Of a DNA stretch of 64,000 nt, positions 36,748 to 49,588 are shown piece after piece; positions within the stretch are counted from its first letter, which is position 1, and the number at the start of each line of letters is the position of its first letter. Below the pieces are notes generated by a model, which was not told where the DNA came from, did no database searches, and was given only the letters and a program-made list of their open reading frames with translations. This DNA comes from Motacilla alba alba (lineage: Eukaryota; Chordata; Aves; Passeriformes; Motacillidae). The stretch covers positions 9,983,850 through 10,047,849 of the forward strand of contig NC_052031.1 in the NCBI RefSeq assembly GCF_015832195.1. The letters run 5' to 3'. The translations under genes were made by a program, and so were the position numbers.

Positions 36748-37665
36748 AAATCACAGATACATTAGTAGGAAGGCACCTCTGGAAATCATCTAATCCAGGC
36801 TCTGGCTCAAAGCAGGACTGTTGCCAATATTACAAACAGAGCAGCCATGTCTCAAAAGCCTCCAAGGATAGAGATCCAGTAGCTTCTTTGAGTGGCTCGA
36901 TTCAGAGCTGCACGACTCTGTAAATGACCTGCCTCCCGCTAATGTTCATCTGGAATTTACCGAGCTGCAGTTTGTGCTCACTGGCCCCTGTTGTATTGTC
37001 TGCCAGTATGCCAAATGGTTGTAGGATTTGACAAGACCCCCTCAGCCTCTCTTTTGTTGCACTGAAACACCTCATTCTCTTCTTCTAGGTCATGTGCTCT
37101 GGGCCTGTGGCCATCCTGGTATCCCTCTTTTGAACACTTTCTAATTACAAATGACATTCCTATTGGACTGCGAAGTGTGTGGGTGGACACAGTATTTCAA
37201 ATTCTGCCTCACCTTTGCTGCCCAGAGGAGAATAAAAGCTTTCTTACATCCACTATCCGCATTGCTCCTGGTGCAGGTGACAGCCAGGCTGCTTTCCATG
37301 CAGTGAGAGACAGGTGCTGGTGAGTTTTTGGTGTGTCCTCCACCCCAAGTCCTTTCCTTCAGGGTGCTCATAGCCAGTAGCTTCCCACCTGGTGCTGCTG
37401 CATGGCATCGTCTCATTTTAGGTGCAGAACTTTGACCTTCTCCTTGTTGATCCAGAGGAAGTTTCTTTTGATTCAGTTTTCAAATTTCGTTGGTTTGAAG
37501 CTCTGTCATTCAGCATGTCAGCCATTTTTCCAAATTTTGTGTTACCTTTGGATTTGCTGAGGATCTACTCTGTCTCATCATCCAGTCTGTCAGTGAAGGT
37601 ACTGAACAACATTGGGCTCACTATTAACCACTGATGTGCTCTACTTGTTACCAGCCATCAGTTAG
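36748..37665 (-). mobile_element. CR1 LINE, longest copy in the window, antisense, includes the decayed end of ORF2
   Basis: It begins with ATCACAGATACATTAGTAGG, then AAGGCACCTCTGGAAATCAT and CTCAAAGCAGGACTG, a reverse-complement CR1 3' end. It continues through GGACACAGTATTTCAAATTC, GGTGCAGAACTTTGACCTTC, CTTGTTGATC and TTTGCTGAGGATCTACTCTG to AACAACATTGGGCTCACT. The last of these lie in the reverse transcriptase-encoding ORF2 of CR1. The segment near 37541-37556, where the catalytic FADD-type motif would be encoded, is mutated beyond use. High divergence marks an ancient insertion. It is not a working transposon. Confidence 0.88.
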
Positions 37666-39889
37666 ATAGCAAGCATTAATTCTTGCCTTTCAGCATGGCA
37701 GCCCCTCTCTTTGCTGCCCAGCAATACAATACAACTGTGCTTCTCTTCTTCACTATCAGTTTTTGTTTTTAGGAAGGAAAAAGTGCAAAATCCCCATGGA
37801 GAAGGGAAATGCAAGGAAGTTTTGAAGAGAAGTTGAGAGAGACATAAAGTGGAGTCCCAAATCTTGTCTTTCAATCTATAAGAAGAGCAAAGAGTGGACA
37901 ATTCTTTTTTTCCCCCAAGGAGCTTGTAACTACAAGGTTTTGTTGGTTTTTTGGGTTTTTTATTGATCTAGAGACATTTTTCAAGGTAGCATAGGCTTCA
38001 TTTCCACAGCAGATCAAGGTGTTATTAGCCCAAAGCACTGTAAAAATCTTGCTCAGTATCAATTGCTTTTTTTGACAGAGCATTAAAGTAAATAAAACCC
38101 TCAAAGAAGCATGCCTTAGGTTTCAATAGATATGTTGGAATTCACAGAGAATTCAATATGAATTATTTGGCCTTCTTCATTCATGATCACTAATTCATAG
38201 TTTTTGGTTATATCACTGAGTCAAGTAGCAACCTTTGTAAGGAAATGACTCTGTCTTTTTTCCCTGTCTCTGGAAAAGCAGACTAGACTAGTATTAATTT
38301 TTTTTTTATGCCTGCATCCAAATGATTGTTGACTTTTGGTTTTCTTAAGCGTAGGTTCCAAAATCTCTCTCTTGTGCATTTATCAAGAATGTAATTTTGT
38401 AGTTCACAGTCCACCTTTTTTTTTTTTTTTGTAATTAATGCAACTTTCAGTCCTTGACTTTTTTCTGGGATGCATGTGTTGAGGATTGTTTAATGCCTTT
38501 TAAGTCCTTTCATGAAGTTGAGTTGTTCATTTTGCCACATTCCTCAGGTGTAAAGGGATTGTGCTGCTGTGCAAGGCTGCTCATTCTGGAGAGCACATTA
38601 GGTGAAATTCCGTGATTTTTTGTGTCCCACTCATGAAGGGTTTGATGCAAAGACAATTGTTCTTGTTTCATAGTGGTCTGTGATTTTACAGGATTGTGAT
38701 CTGACAACCTTCCACAGAGAAGTGAGCTGTGTTCTTTGGAACCACTACATTTCTAGGATCTCATTGCACAAGATATTATCTCACACTTAAAATAAAGCCA
38801 CAGTAATACAGTAGAATGGGATCCTCTTACTAATGTAGTGTCAATCAATTTTGCTAAGCTTCAGTGCTTGTTTACTGTTCCAGTTGTAAGCTAATACCCA
38901 GCAGGCTTTGTTACTTGAATTATTGATAAAGCATTTTGTTCCATGTAGGAATGCAAACTCAGTTTTGAATTGCAAAGGTAAGAGAATACCTGGTGCTCAT
39001 TCCCAAGGTGTTGCTGTGACTGTGTAGCTTGGAACTTAATCACAAAATACAATTGCTTTTACTTCAGCTTTGCAAAAAATTATTAATGAATGAGATCATT
39101 AAATATTAAGTTAACGGAAGTTTTTATTTTGCACCTCACTCAAAAGTCTTTCTGTCCATGGTTTATGACAGATAGCCATGCTGCAGAGAGAGCAATTACA
39201 GTTTTCAAGATGAAAAGTATAGCATCTTACAAATTCTACTTTGTAAATTCAGCCTAAATAGTCCTCTTTTGTTTCAGTACAGAATTGAATTTATCATTGC
39301 TGCCAAACAGTAAATAAGAATAAATTTTATATAGGATTTCACCCTGTAAAAGCATGACTCCCTGGTTTTGGGCTTAAATCAGTCCTTTATGATGGCATGG
39401 TCCCAGCCCAGCTCATAGCAGAAGCTTTAGGGTCTCCCTTAACATTTTTTAAATGAAGTTCACAGCCAGAGGCCAAGAGTATCCTGGAATATGTCCCAGC
39501 TGCAGGCTATGCTGCAGAATTATGCAGAAAGAATAGACATGAGTCTCAAGCTAGAGCTTCTGGAACTGAATTAAAGTGAATGAGAAATAAAGAAACTGAA
39601 CTTATTTTTACATAAAATTCAAATGTAATTACTACAACTATTTTACAGGAATTAGTTCTAGTGAAATAATTTTCAAATTCGGCACTTTTTTGTATGTGGT
39701 CTGTATTTTTTTCAGAACATGTAGATTTGTCATTCCCAGACTAAATGGGGACTATGTGAGTTCATGAGAATAAGGTCTTGCAAGGTGTTTATTTACTGAA
39801 GCAATAGATCAAGGAAAAGAGAAGGATGGTAGAAATCTGTAAAAATTACACTGTTGTTCTTAAATACACTGAGACCCTTAACCTTGCAG

Positions 39890-40102
39890 GTGAACTCGGG
39901 GATCTGTTCATGCAGATCTTTCCAGAGCATTCTCTGCCAGTGTGAGACGCGGCAGGGACGATGCGCTGTGTGTCAGCGCCGTGCCCTGTGCAGCAGCAGC
40001 CAGCAATGCCAGAGACAGCAGCAGCAGCATTCATTTGCTGGGGGATTGATGTTCCCAGATGGCTGTCGTGGGGCAAATGACTGTGCTGCCTTGGGAAGAT
40101 GG
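39890..40102 (+). other. Possible cryptic or cassette exon within a CpG-bearing block (unproven)
   Basis: A 213-bp open stretch lies between CTTGCAG (AG at 39888-39889) and GTGAGAG (GT at 40103-40104). It is a multiple of three, and one reading frame stays open from end to end. That frame encodes a Cys- and Gln-rich peptide, the Gln run coming from CAG repeats. The polypyrimidine tract before it is weak. G+C and CpG are locally high (about nine CpG in 300 bp). I recognise no protein family. It could equally be a chance frame inside a GC-rich regulatory element. Confidence 0.2.
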
Positions 40103-41139
40103 GTGAGAGCAGAAAGCAGGAGACAGTTTTATGAGGCTCTGGTCGCTGTGTGAGATCTGAAATGTCAGAAAATGTGCAGGCTGTCCTAGCAGGGGAAGGC
40201 AGGCAGCCGTGCTCTTGTTTTACTCAGCCCTTCTTGTTATAGTCTGAGCTGTTTAGACACCAATTAGATAATGGAGGAAAAGGAGACTTATTTTTCTCCT
40301 AAGTGCTAATGCCTGGTGAACTTGTCAGGCAGGGCTCTGACTGATGGCACAGGATTCACCTAGATGGGAAATGTGGTTGTGAATTTCAGAGGAAGTCATT
40401 CCTTATTTGCTTGTTTTAGAAGATGTGTTTACAATTCCAAATATTTTTTTGGCTTAGGCACGTAAAAAGTTGTAAAGAATAATCTTCTTTGCACTAAATT
40501 ATAATAGCTTCTTAGTGACCCCACATACTTTTTTTTTTCCTTTTTCTTCAGTTTGCATGTTACCTAGAACCAGAGTTGATGCACCAGTTACTTAGCAGCT
40601 ATCCCTGTGACAACACAAACCACTCTGACAACCTGTGCTGGAACTTTCCAGAATTCACAGTCAGTAACCTGTAAACAGTTTGCAGAGGCAAAATCCCTCT
40701 GAAGTGTGAGTCCTGCAATAACATCACCTCTGGTACAAGCTCCACCTAAGAGGTTCATAGCTCAGAATTAGCTCTGCTACTGCTTATATAAATTTGTACA
40801 CATTTTAATATGTTTTGCCCTCATAATCATCTTGCCACTCTACATGTAATATTCAGTATTGAATGGGGGCCGAAATGTCTGATCTTTGTGCTGTGGCTGT
40901 GTTTTTCCCTGCCTCTGAGATTGTTATCATTTTGGGAGGGCCAAGAAATTCAAATAACCATTTAAAGAAGGTTCTTGTTTAAAATCTTTTTTTTGACATT
41001 TTGCATATTTTACATTGAAAAGTCATTAGAACAGTTTTAAATCATCTGCTTAATTACTTTCTTTCTGATTTTGATGTATTTTATCTTATTTCCATTTTTT
41101 TCAAAATGTTTACTAGTAAAATCCTCTTTTTCTTTTCCC

Positions 41140-41159
41140 TTTTTTTTTTTTTTTTTTTT
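41140..41159. repeat. Poly(T) run, 20 bases
   Basis: Twenty uninterrupted T, preceded by a pyrimidine-rich stretch. Confidence 0.9.
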
Positions 41160-42258
41160 GAGGCAGACATTCTAGGTAAATACTGACATCATTTAAAATG
41201 CTCAAATTACTGTGAGATGTGATCTGAGTTACATTTTTGCCTTTTAGCATTTTTGAAACCAGGGAGCCTTGATGAGGGGTAGCAGTAGACAAGTGAGCCT
41301 GTGGTAGATGATTTCTTGGCTTGCTGAGGTTTTCAGTGTCATTCTGTGGTGGGTAAACCCAGGGAGACTGAGGAAGTTATACCCAGGAATCAGTGTGTTC
41401 TCACTAGTGGAAGGAATATACTCTCTCCCAGGCTTATGTTGTATAGGGGTAATTGCCTTAAAAGACTCACAAAATAATAAATAAATCAAATAAAAAAATC
41501 AAAAAGCCATGTTAACCATGCCTACTTTATTCTCTCTGGATGCATGTTAAGCATAGTGTAACTTATCCACTTTAAAAGTACCCTGGAGTCAAGTTTCCTT
41601 TCTGTGTCTGTGTAAACAAGCTCTAGATCTGTCTTTACAGTTTTTGGTTTCACGTGAAATAAAAAAGATTTTTTTGGAGAGAGAGAGGACTTGATTTAGA
41701 TACATGCCTCCAGGGTGCTGCACTCTCCCTCACCATCTGAAAAACTGAAAATGCAAAGTTTTTGCCATTTAAAGCTGATATTTTCTGAACAGATGGTGAG
41801 TGAGACTTCAGCCCTGGGTAAACCTGACCCGTGTGGAAAAACAAAAATTCAAATTCTGGATCCAAAGCTTGTTGAGAAAGTTCGCATACACAAAGCAGGA
41901 CACAAATGGAGTTCACCATATTCACCTTATATGACTTACACAACAGTCTTGGGTGTTCTCATATTTTAATAGTGAAATGAGGGGAACTTCTTCAGGACCC
42001 TGATCTTGCAGCCACCTGGTATTTATATTCTGGTTTAGCCACTGAGCTTTGTAGCAAGCTCTTCCAGAGTGCAAAGTTTATATTTACCTTTACTGCAGTA
42101 AAAGTTTAATGTTTGTAATGGACTTCCAGGACTGACTCACTAAGACAGCTCACAAAAACAGGGTGTTTATTTGATAGCATTTATTGGGAAAAAAAAAAAG
42201 GTTTGTGTCAAGTCAAATCTACACATGCAGGTTAAGAAGTATCTATTCTCCTCCTTAA

Positions 42259-42446
42259 GGGGTTTTTTGTGAGTTTTTTTGGTGTTTTTATTGTTTTGTT
42301 TGTGTTTTTTTCTGGTTTGGTTTCAGGTTTTAGTTTTTGGTTTTTTTGTTGTTTTTTTTTTTTTTTGGTAGAGCCTTTTTTGTTTGGTTTGTTTTGGTTG
42401 TTTGTTTTTTGGTTTTGTTTTTATTTCTTTTCTGGTGGGTTTTTTA
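42259..42446. repeat. G/T-only low-complexity tract
   Basis: About 190 bases of T runs broken by G, GG and GTG, with very few A or C. The + strand frame reads as Phe/Gly/Leu/Trp repeats and is not a gene. Confidence 0.85.
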
Positions 42447-45400
42447 AACAGAGGAAATTGAGGGATTGAAGATTTGAAGTTTATGCAGAACGTATTACCT
42501 CCTTTGCTGTTCTGAACAGATCTTTCTTAGTAATAAGAGCAATCTTGGGTAGAAGCTACCATGCAGTGGAAGAACAATATTAGAAAAATGAGCTGCCTCC
42601 AGTGGCATGCAGTCCTGATTGAAATTTAGAATTAAGATTTTTTTTTTTTTGAAAGGGGAGGGTTTTGCAAAAACTTAAAATGACATGAGATTTGTGCCAA
42701 CTTGGAATTACATATATTCATTGGTTTGGGGCATTACCGGTGCACAGACCATGCCAAATGCTAATTGAGCTTGTGGGAATGCTCTCATTTTTAGTTAATT
42801 CTTCAAGAATACAGCACTGAGTGGTTAGGATTATTTAGTATGTGCATTTGTGAAGAATCTAGCCCAGAAGAAACCATTTATAGCCATGACTTGAACATAG
42901 TCTTTGGAATTTTTAAAATAAATATTTATTTTAAAATTTACAGCTTTTTTCTTTCTGTTGGCTCTCAGTTGGGTCCTGGACTTGAAAAGAATCAAGTGTG
43001 CTGTATGCTAATTTTATGCTTATGAACAATCCCAACAAATTCTATGTGCAACTGTAAAACATACAACAAATGGAAGCACATGTTAATACATGGACTTGTG
43101 TTGGATGGGGACCTGTGTGAGAAAATGGAACAACGACCCCATATTTAGAGCTTTAATCTCAATCATAAGGAATGCTGGTTGAAGATTTTTCTTTGCTGAA
43201 GATTTCTTGTGTGATTTCAATCCAACTATTTTCAGGATTGTCTAAGCAGCTATTTCTCTAAATTAGTCACACGTATGTCCCTCTTCAGAAAAGAGGTAGG
43301 TATTGCCAGGTATTTTTGTAGAGGAGACATGGATAACTAGTTCAGGCAAGATATTTATATTTTAGTAGGTGGAGTTAGATACCTCACCATATCTTATCTT
43401 CTGCCTCATTGTTTCCAGCTATGTAGGATTCGTGTAGACGAATGAAGTCTTAGAATACATCCTCTCTTTCACATTCTTTGTTTTCAGAAGTGCTCACAGG
43501 TGAGATGCTGGGACAGCCTGTATGGTGCACATGTAACTGCCATGCACTGAGCCTTGTCTGGCTTCTCCTCACTTTCTCACTAAAGCCATGGGATGCAGCA
43601 GTATCATGTTGCTTGCAAAGAAATTCCAGGGAGGTGTGATTTAAAGGTTGATCTCAGGCTGACTTTCTAGTCTGAAAGATGCTTCTGGGACAAGCCAGGT
43701 CAAGTGTGTCTAGAGATTTTAATTCTGCATTAATTGTTCTTTAAAGAGTAAATACTCTTCTGTGTTCCTTCGCAAAGATTTGGTGAGAGTTGGTGCATTT
43801 GACATTGTCCCACAACACACACCTTGCCTGGGTATGGGTGCATGATGAGATACTCCTATCCAGTTGTATCCTGTCCTTTCCTAGGAGTCTGCAGGTGATG
43901 AAACGGCAACATAGGTGTGGATCTGGCTCCAGGACAGGTTGGGACACGGACCAAAGCCTTTGTAAGAGTTTCTTGTCAGCAGCTTAGCTGCAGCTTTAAT
44001 TGCTATGATGATTGGCCATAAGCATTACAAGATTCAGCAAAACTGAAGATGACCAACCTGTATATTTTTCTGGCTTTTATTTATTACAAGAGTGTTTGGC
44101 TGTAAAAAAAAAACAAAACTGGAGAAATCAAAATATGTGGTCTCAGATGAACTGTGTTTCCTAGATAAAATGCACTGCCCTCTAATACAAGACATTCCCA
44201 TGACCTTCTGATTACTAAATAATAATAAATTTACAGCATCTTATCATTGTCTTCTATAAAATACCATTGCAGCAGCTTTGCCACAATGAGCTTTGGCCTG
44301 TGTAACAGTGTTGGCTGAATTCTCTAACCTGAATTCTAAAATTAGAATCATAGAAATCCAGGAGCTCTGTATATGGTAACAATGTACAATACTGTTCCAG
44401 GAAGGCAAGGCAAATTTGCTGCCATTCAAAGTAAATCTTGTTGATTTTGGACAAAGCCACAGTGAGTTTGGATTGCTCGTTATATTTTTTTAAGGAAGTT
44501 TTAGAAAAATGCATTAATATGCACAATATAAATCCAACCCCACAGGTCACAGAAAGTTTGCAATTTGCATGTGTTTTAGGAATAGTTGTTGAAGATGGGA
44601 GAGGAGGAGGGGTAGGAAGTGTCAGTAGGAGAAATAGTGCTGTAGTGCTAATGAGCAGATGCTCTACTGTGTATTGAGAGACTCCTTGCAGTTAAAAAAT
44701 AGTTGTAAGTAGGAGGAGATCATTCAGCTGTCTGTGTGCTTGCAGTTGTACCTTGACCAGCTTTTTGTATGTCAAGTGCACTTTGACTGAAGCAAGAAGA
44801 GAGTTTTAGCAGCAATGTTTCCTGCAGTAAGAAAGTGAGACCAGGGTGCAAAGGGAACTCCAGAGCTTCTCTGTGAGGAGAAGGCAGGTGTCATTCAGTC
44901 TGCTAATGGTTTCTTCCCAGAGTCCTGGCCCATCTGTCCCTAGGGGAAGATGAATATTTCCTGGGGGAGGGCAGAGGGGCAGTTCCAGCAGTGAGTTGTA
45001 GAGGAAAACAGAGTAGCCAATTTTGGACTTCCTAGTCCCTTTTAAAGAGTTCAAAGAGGAGAAAGAAGGATTGAGAATCAAGAGGTTCTTCTGTGGCTGG
45101 TTTACTCCCTCCCAGTGTGGTCAGGGCCATGTGCAGGGGCAGGGCACTGGTCCCACCAGCATAGGAGGGGTCAGCCTGCTCAATTCACCCAGAGCGGGAG
45201 CATGTCTCAAGCACATGTGTACATTTTTGGAACAGGGAAAGTAAAGAGAAAATGAGCAGATTACAAAATTATTGTCTTAAACTCCCAACTTCTTATGTAT
45301 TCCTGTCATTTTTATTAGAGAATCACTTCAAGGTTTAGGCAGGAGGTGCATTTTGTAGGGCCAGAATAAGTAAGAGTAGCTCAGTTGCTGCAGGCATTGT

Positions 45401-46197
45401 TTGATCCAACATGCACACTTGTCCCCTCCCTTTCCCCTACGTTTTTTACCTTTCTTTTTTCTTCTCCAGGTTAGGGGGCTTATAGCATAATTAGAAATTG
45501 AATTATTTATGAGGTCTCATTAAAATGGGTGGCTTGCAGATTAATCAAAAACAGGAGACATATGATATGAAACTGCCTTTTTCTCTTCTGCTTTCACTCA
45601 TAGTGGCTGTAGGGAAGCCTATATAAAAGCATTCCTAGTAATGCTCTGCAATATGACCTTGTGTATTTGTAAATAACCGTCTGAGTGTTGGGGGAAAATT
45701 GAAAATATGGAGGAGGTTAACCAAGAAAAGGGAGGCCACAAAGGGAAGGGATAGGTCATGACTCAGCTTTGGAAACCAGAAAATGTAATTTCTCTGCCAA
45801 ACAGAGCAGTTTAGGAGCTTAATGAAATTTAAAATCAGTGGGAGCTCATTGAATAGCAGTAAGACATATAGTATTCCACTAATGTTATGAGTATGTCTAA
45901 AAATAACATAGGAGGCCTTTATTTATTTCCTGCTGTTATACTAAGGGCATATCTCTGAGTAGATAAGATCTATCCCTCTGATAAATGTGATTCAAGGCAA
46001 ACCAAGTTGAGTCTTTTAAGTACTTTCCTATTTTTGTCTTTATAAAAGTTACTTAGCCAAAGATATTCTGAGAAATACACATTGATGCCATTGAAATAGT
46101 CTGTTTAATGCTGGCTTCCTGCATGTTTTTGGGTGCAATTTGGCTGTTGCTGTTAGTCTTTCCAAAGATTGTTCTTTAAAGTGTAAGAAATTATGTG

Positions 46198-46288
46198 GGT
46201 TTTTTTTTTTTTTGTTTTTATTTGTTTTTTTTTTGTTTTTTTTTTGTTTTTGTTTTTGTTTTTGTTTTTGTTTTTGGGGTTTTTTTTG
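46198..46288. repeat. Poly(T) with regular G interruptions, (TTTTTG)n
   Basis: T runs separated by single G, becoming regular TTTTTG hexamers towards the right end, then GGGG and a further T run. Open frames through it are low-complexity artefacts. Confidence 0.92.
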
Positions 46289-46520
46289 CCACAATTGCAG
46301 GTCATTTAAGTTAGTGAAGCTAAATGGTCCCTACCTATTCTTAGAGGTGCTTGTAGCCTTAGTTGTAGCTTTACTGGATTTGGGTAACTGGTGAAAGGTT
46401 GAAAAGAGAGGAAGAATAAACTTTTTCTCCTAATTTCTGGAATAAATAACTTTGCTTACCTTTTTTTTTTTATTTTAATTTTTTATGTATTTTCATACTC
46501 TGAGCCTGTTGAGAGAGGGT

Positions 46521-46576
46521 TAATAATAACAGCAGCAACAATAATTATAACAACAACAACAAAAACAACAAATATA
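46521..46576. repeat. (AAT)/(AAC)n simple repeat
   Basis: AATAAT, CAGCAG and then AACAAC units over about 55 bases. Confidence 0.85.
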
Positions 46577-49263
46577 AAAGGGCACAGGGAGGAGCTGAAG
46601 TCCTTTCCCTGAGGTTCTACCTCTTGCTCAGTTTGTACACATACGAAGTTTGGTCATCCTGGCAAATAATTACAGTCCATCCCCTATGGAAACAAGTCCA
46701 TCTGCTATGTTGGTGTTTGGAGTCAGCATGAAAATGGACCATACATAATATCATCTAGAAGGGACATATTTCAATTAATAGCTTGCTTCAGTGCTTGTAG
46801 TTTAGGCTTCCTTCATTCTTCTTTGAATGTCCATGGATCCATATGCATGTGTAGGCTGGCCAGAAGGTACAGAACTGCCCCTATTTCTTTAATCATTTTT
46901 GTCAATTCCTCATTGGACCCTGATTGATACAAGCTGTAAACCTCTAAAATCCACTTCAAATGTGCTTCTGTCACTATACTGACAGAAGTGTATGATGTAA
47001 TTGTAAATGTAAATGAAGAAACTCCAGCATGGGGCTTTAAGCCCATGCTAGCTGAGAGGCAGTATTATTTTATACAATAAGAATAGAGATGCATCATCAC
47101 ACTAATATGGATTGTTTAAATTCAAGATTAGGATGCACAAGTGAAATAATTTCTGATGGTCTTTTCCTGCATGCTCATGGTTCGTAATGATTAGTGTGAA
47201 TGCTCCCATGGTAATTAATGTTTTAGTCTATGTTAATGAATAATTGCTACAATGAACTAAAAGGTCACTTCCTGCTCAGGTAGTACTCATTTTCATCAAT
47301 GAGATCTTCCCATAATGTTCACAAGCTGTTACTGTTTGCTCCTAATCAACACTTTCAAGAAAGGCTTGTGCTTTGGAGTCTTTATGATCCTTGAATGTCT
47401 TGCATGCCAAAGGCATTAAAGGAACTTGATTTTCAAAAAGAGTTGAAGAATCCTAGGGACAGCCATATACCTGCACAAAATGTACCACTTTGGTTGTCCC
47501 TAAACTAGGGTTCTGTGAATAACCACTTTAAAATGCAAAACTAAATAAACTAACTAGAGCCTGTTCTATTTGTCTGTTATTTGGCTAGCAGAGCTCAGAC
47601 CACAGTTTCCTTATGGGATCCCTAATATCCATTAAATGTATTAATGTTGTGTAAATATAATACAGTTATTTCTATCTGTAAAGATACTGAGCCGTGCTAC
47701 AAGTAGGCAGGGTGTTTGTTTTGAACCTTTCTTGATAGGTTTTTTCCCCCAAGATTTTACGTTTGTGTTCTTGAAAGGACATACTGTATGGTACTTTTTC
47801 CTAGAAAAAAAACTAAGTAAAGAATTTGTAGCCCTTTTTCTAGTTTAATAGTGATAAAAGATGAAAAGACATTGTTATAGAAGTAGAAGATACAAGGAAA
47901 AAGAAGAAGGGAAAAAAGTAAAAGGAAAACCAGTAGGATATTCTAAGAATTGGTTGGTAATTTGGGGATGGCTGTTAAAGGTGTTTTGTGGTTTTTGTTT
48001 TTGTTTCTGTTTTTTTTTTTTTTTTAACAAAAATTGATATCTATTTAGAATATTTGTTGTGTCTTTATTCTAGTACCCTTCTGGTTTTGGTACTGAGCTA
48101 TGTAAAGTATCTTGTCCAACCTAGCGAGCCTTTAAATATGTCACTCCTGCTTGTAAGCAAAGTAATAAATTTATACATGTTAGAAAAGGCTTTCTAGCTT
48201 TTGTTCATGAGCTAGTTCATCCTTTCCAGGCTTTGTGCCAGAGCTGTGCCTTTAACAAGTGGATGACAAGTAGTGGATATTAGGAAGGTTGCATAGTGCT
48301 GCTTAATGAGATGCAGTCCCTGGAGTCCTCAGGGATAGCCCCAGCATGAATTGCATTGCTCTTGCAGAGATTGGGATATGGCCTACAATGTTTTTTGCCA
48401 TATCTCTTCTAGTTATGTACTGATTTTCCATGTGAGACAAAAACAGCTGCTTCTTTGCCCTGTGTTTCATGCTCAGAATCACTTTTTTTTTTTAATAGGA
48501 AGCTTAGGGGTTTACAAATGAAAATGCACTTACTGAATATGAAATGAGGAATTTGTTACTTTACTACTGTGTAAATGGAAGGACTTGAACATCTGTAGTA
48601 CTTATTCCTGTTTTTCTGTTCTAGCAGTAGTATATAATTCAAGAATTCTTGTCCTCATTACAGATAATGCCAACATTTCTGTGTTATACTCATATTTTTA
48701 AATTATTCCTACAATCTGTCAAATCCATTTAGGTACATCCCACATTTGCTTTTATTTATCTGCAAAGTGCAGCCTCCTTATTCATTACAGTTTGTCTGCC
48801 AGCATGGATGGAAACCATCCCAAGACGTATATGAATTTAAATGGCAGCAGAATAACTGTCACTAGATATGTGTTTTTAGTGTCAAGGCTGTGGTAATGTA
48901 TATCATTAGTTGTTAAACATAGTCTGCTGTCGGCTCGCTGCCAGAGCGCTCTTGTGTGCAATGCCAAGCCTTGCTGGGAACCTACCATGTTCTCTAGCTC
49001 AGTTGCATATTTTCTCAGTTGTAGCTGCAGAAGAGAGACACCAAATGTAGTGACACAAAATAATTTCTGAACCATGGAAATGCTGTATTCCATTGTGACA
49101 TGGAAACCAGTCTCATTTTGGGCCGTTTTGTTTTTGCCTTCCTTTTCTCTTCGTTTGTCCTTACTCACCCATCCTCAGTGAGTAAATGGGAGTGAAACCA
49201 TCCCTGAGTATTTTTCTCAGGTCGTTGTTGATTGGGAATGTCTGTGGTGGCTTCTCCACGGAA

Positions 49264-49588
49264 TTCACAGAATCACCAGGTTGGAAGAGACCTTAAAGAT
49301 CATCGAGTTCAACGCATGCTCCAACGCCTCAACTAAACCATGGCACCGAGTGCCACATCCAGTATTTTTTAAACACAGCCAGGGATGGTGACTCTACCAC
49401 CTCCCCAGGCAGACCATTCCAGAACTTTATCACCCTTTCTGTAAAAAAACTTTTTCCTAATATCCAACTTATATTTCCCTTGATGCAGCTTGAGACTGTG
49501 TCCTCTGGTTCTGTCAGTGCTGCTGGGAGAAAGAGACCAACCCCCACTTGGCTACAGCCACCTTTCAGAGAGTTGTAGAGAGTTCTTG
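49264..49588 (-). mobile_element. CR1 LINE 3' fragment, antisense
   Basis: It begins TTCACAGAATCACCAGGTTG, GAAGAGACCTTAAAGATCAT and continues GGGATGGTGACTCTACCACC, CCATTCCAGAACTTTATCAC, AACTTTTTCCTAATATCCAA, TGTCCTCTGGTTCTGTCAGT and GAGACCAACCCCCACTTGGC. This is the reverse complement of a CR1 3' UTR. Similarity to the consensus I recall is high, so it is one of the younger copies here. Confidence 0.94.

Larger units (their letters stand above)
37666..42258 (+). other. CACNA2D1: CACNA2D1 intron 3, fifth block
   Basis: AT-rich intron apart from the GC-rich block around 39890-40150. A strong acceptor-like tract, TTTTTTTTCCTTTTTCTTCAG, ends at 40551 and is followed by 40 open codons to a TAA at 40672-40674. 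A run of 20 T lies at 41140-41159. No recognisable gene or transposon. Confidence 0.6.
42447..49263 (+). other. CACNA2D1: CACNA2D1 intron 3, sixth block
   Basis: AT-rich intron with the low-complexity tracts at 46198-46288 and 46521-46576. The segment 44800-45240 is somewhat GC-richer, without recognisable content. AT-rich segments with several TAAT core motifs occur at 45480-45560 and 47186-47246. I recognise no transposon or exon in this block. Confidence 0.6.

Noticed and set aside
46049..46394. Lys/Gln-rich minus frame and Phe-rich plus frame
   Set aside because: They are translations of the T/G repeat.
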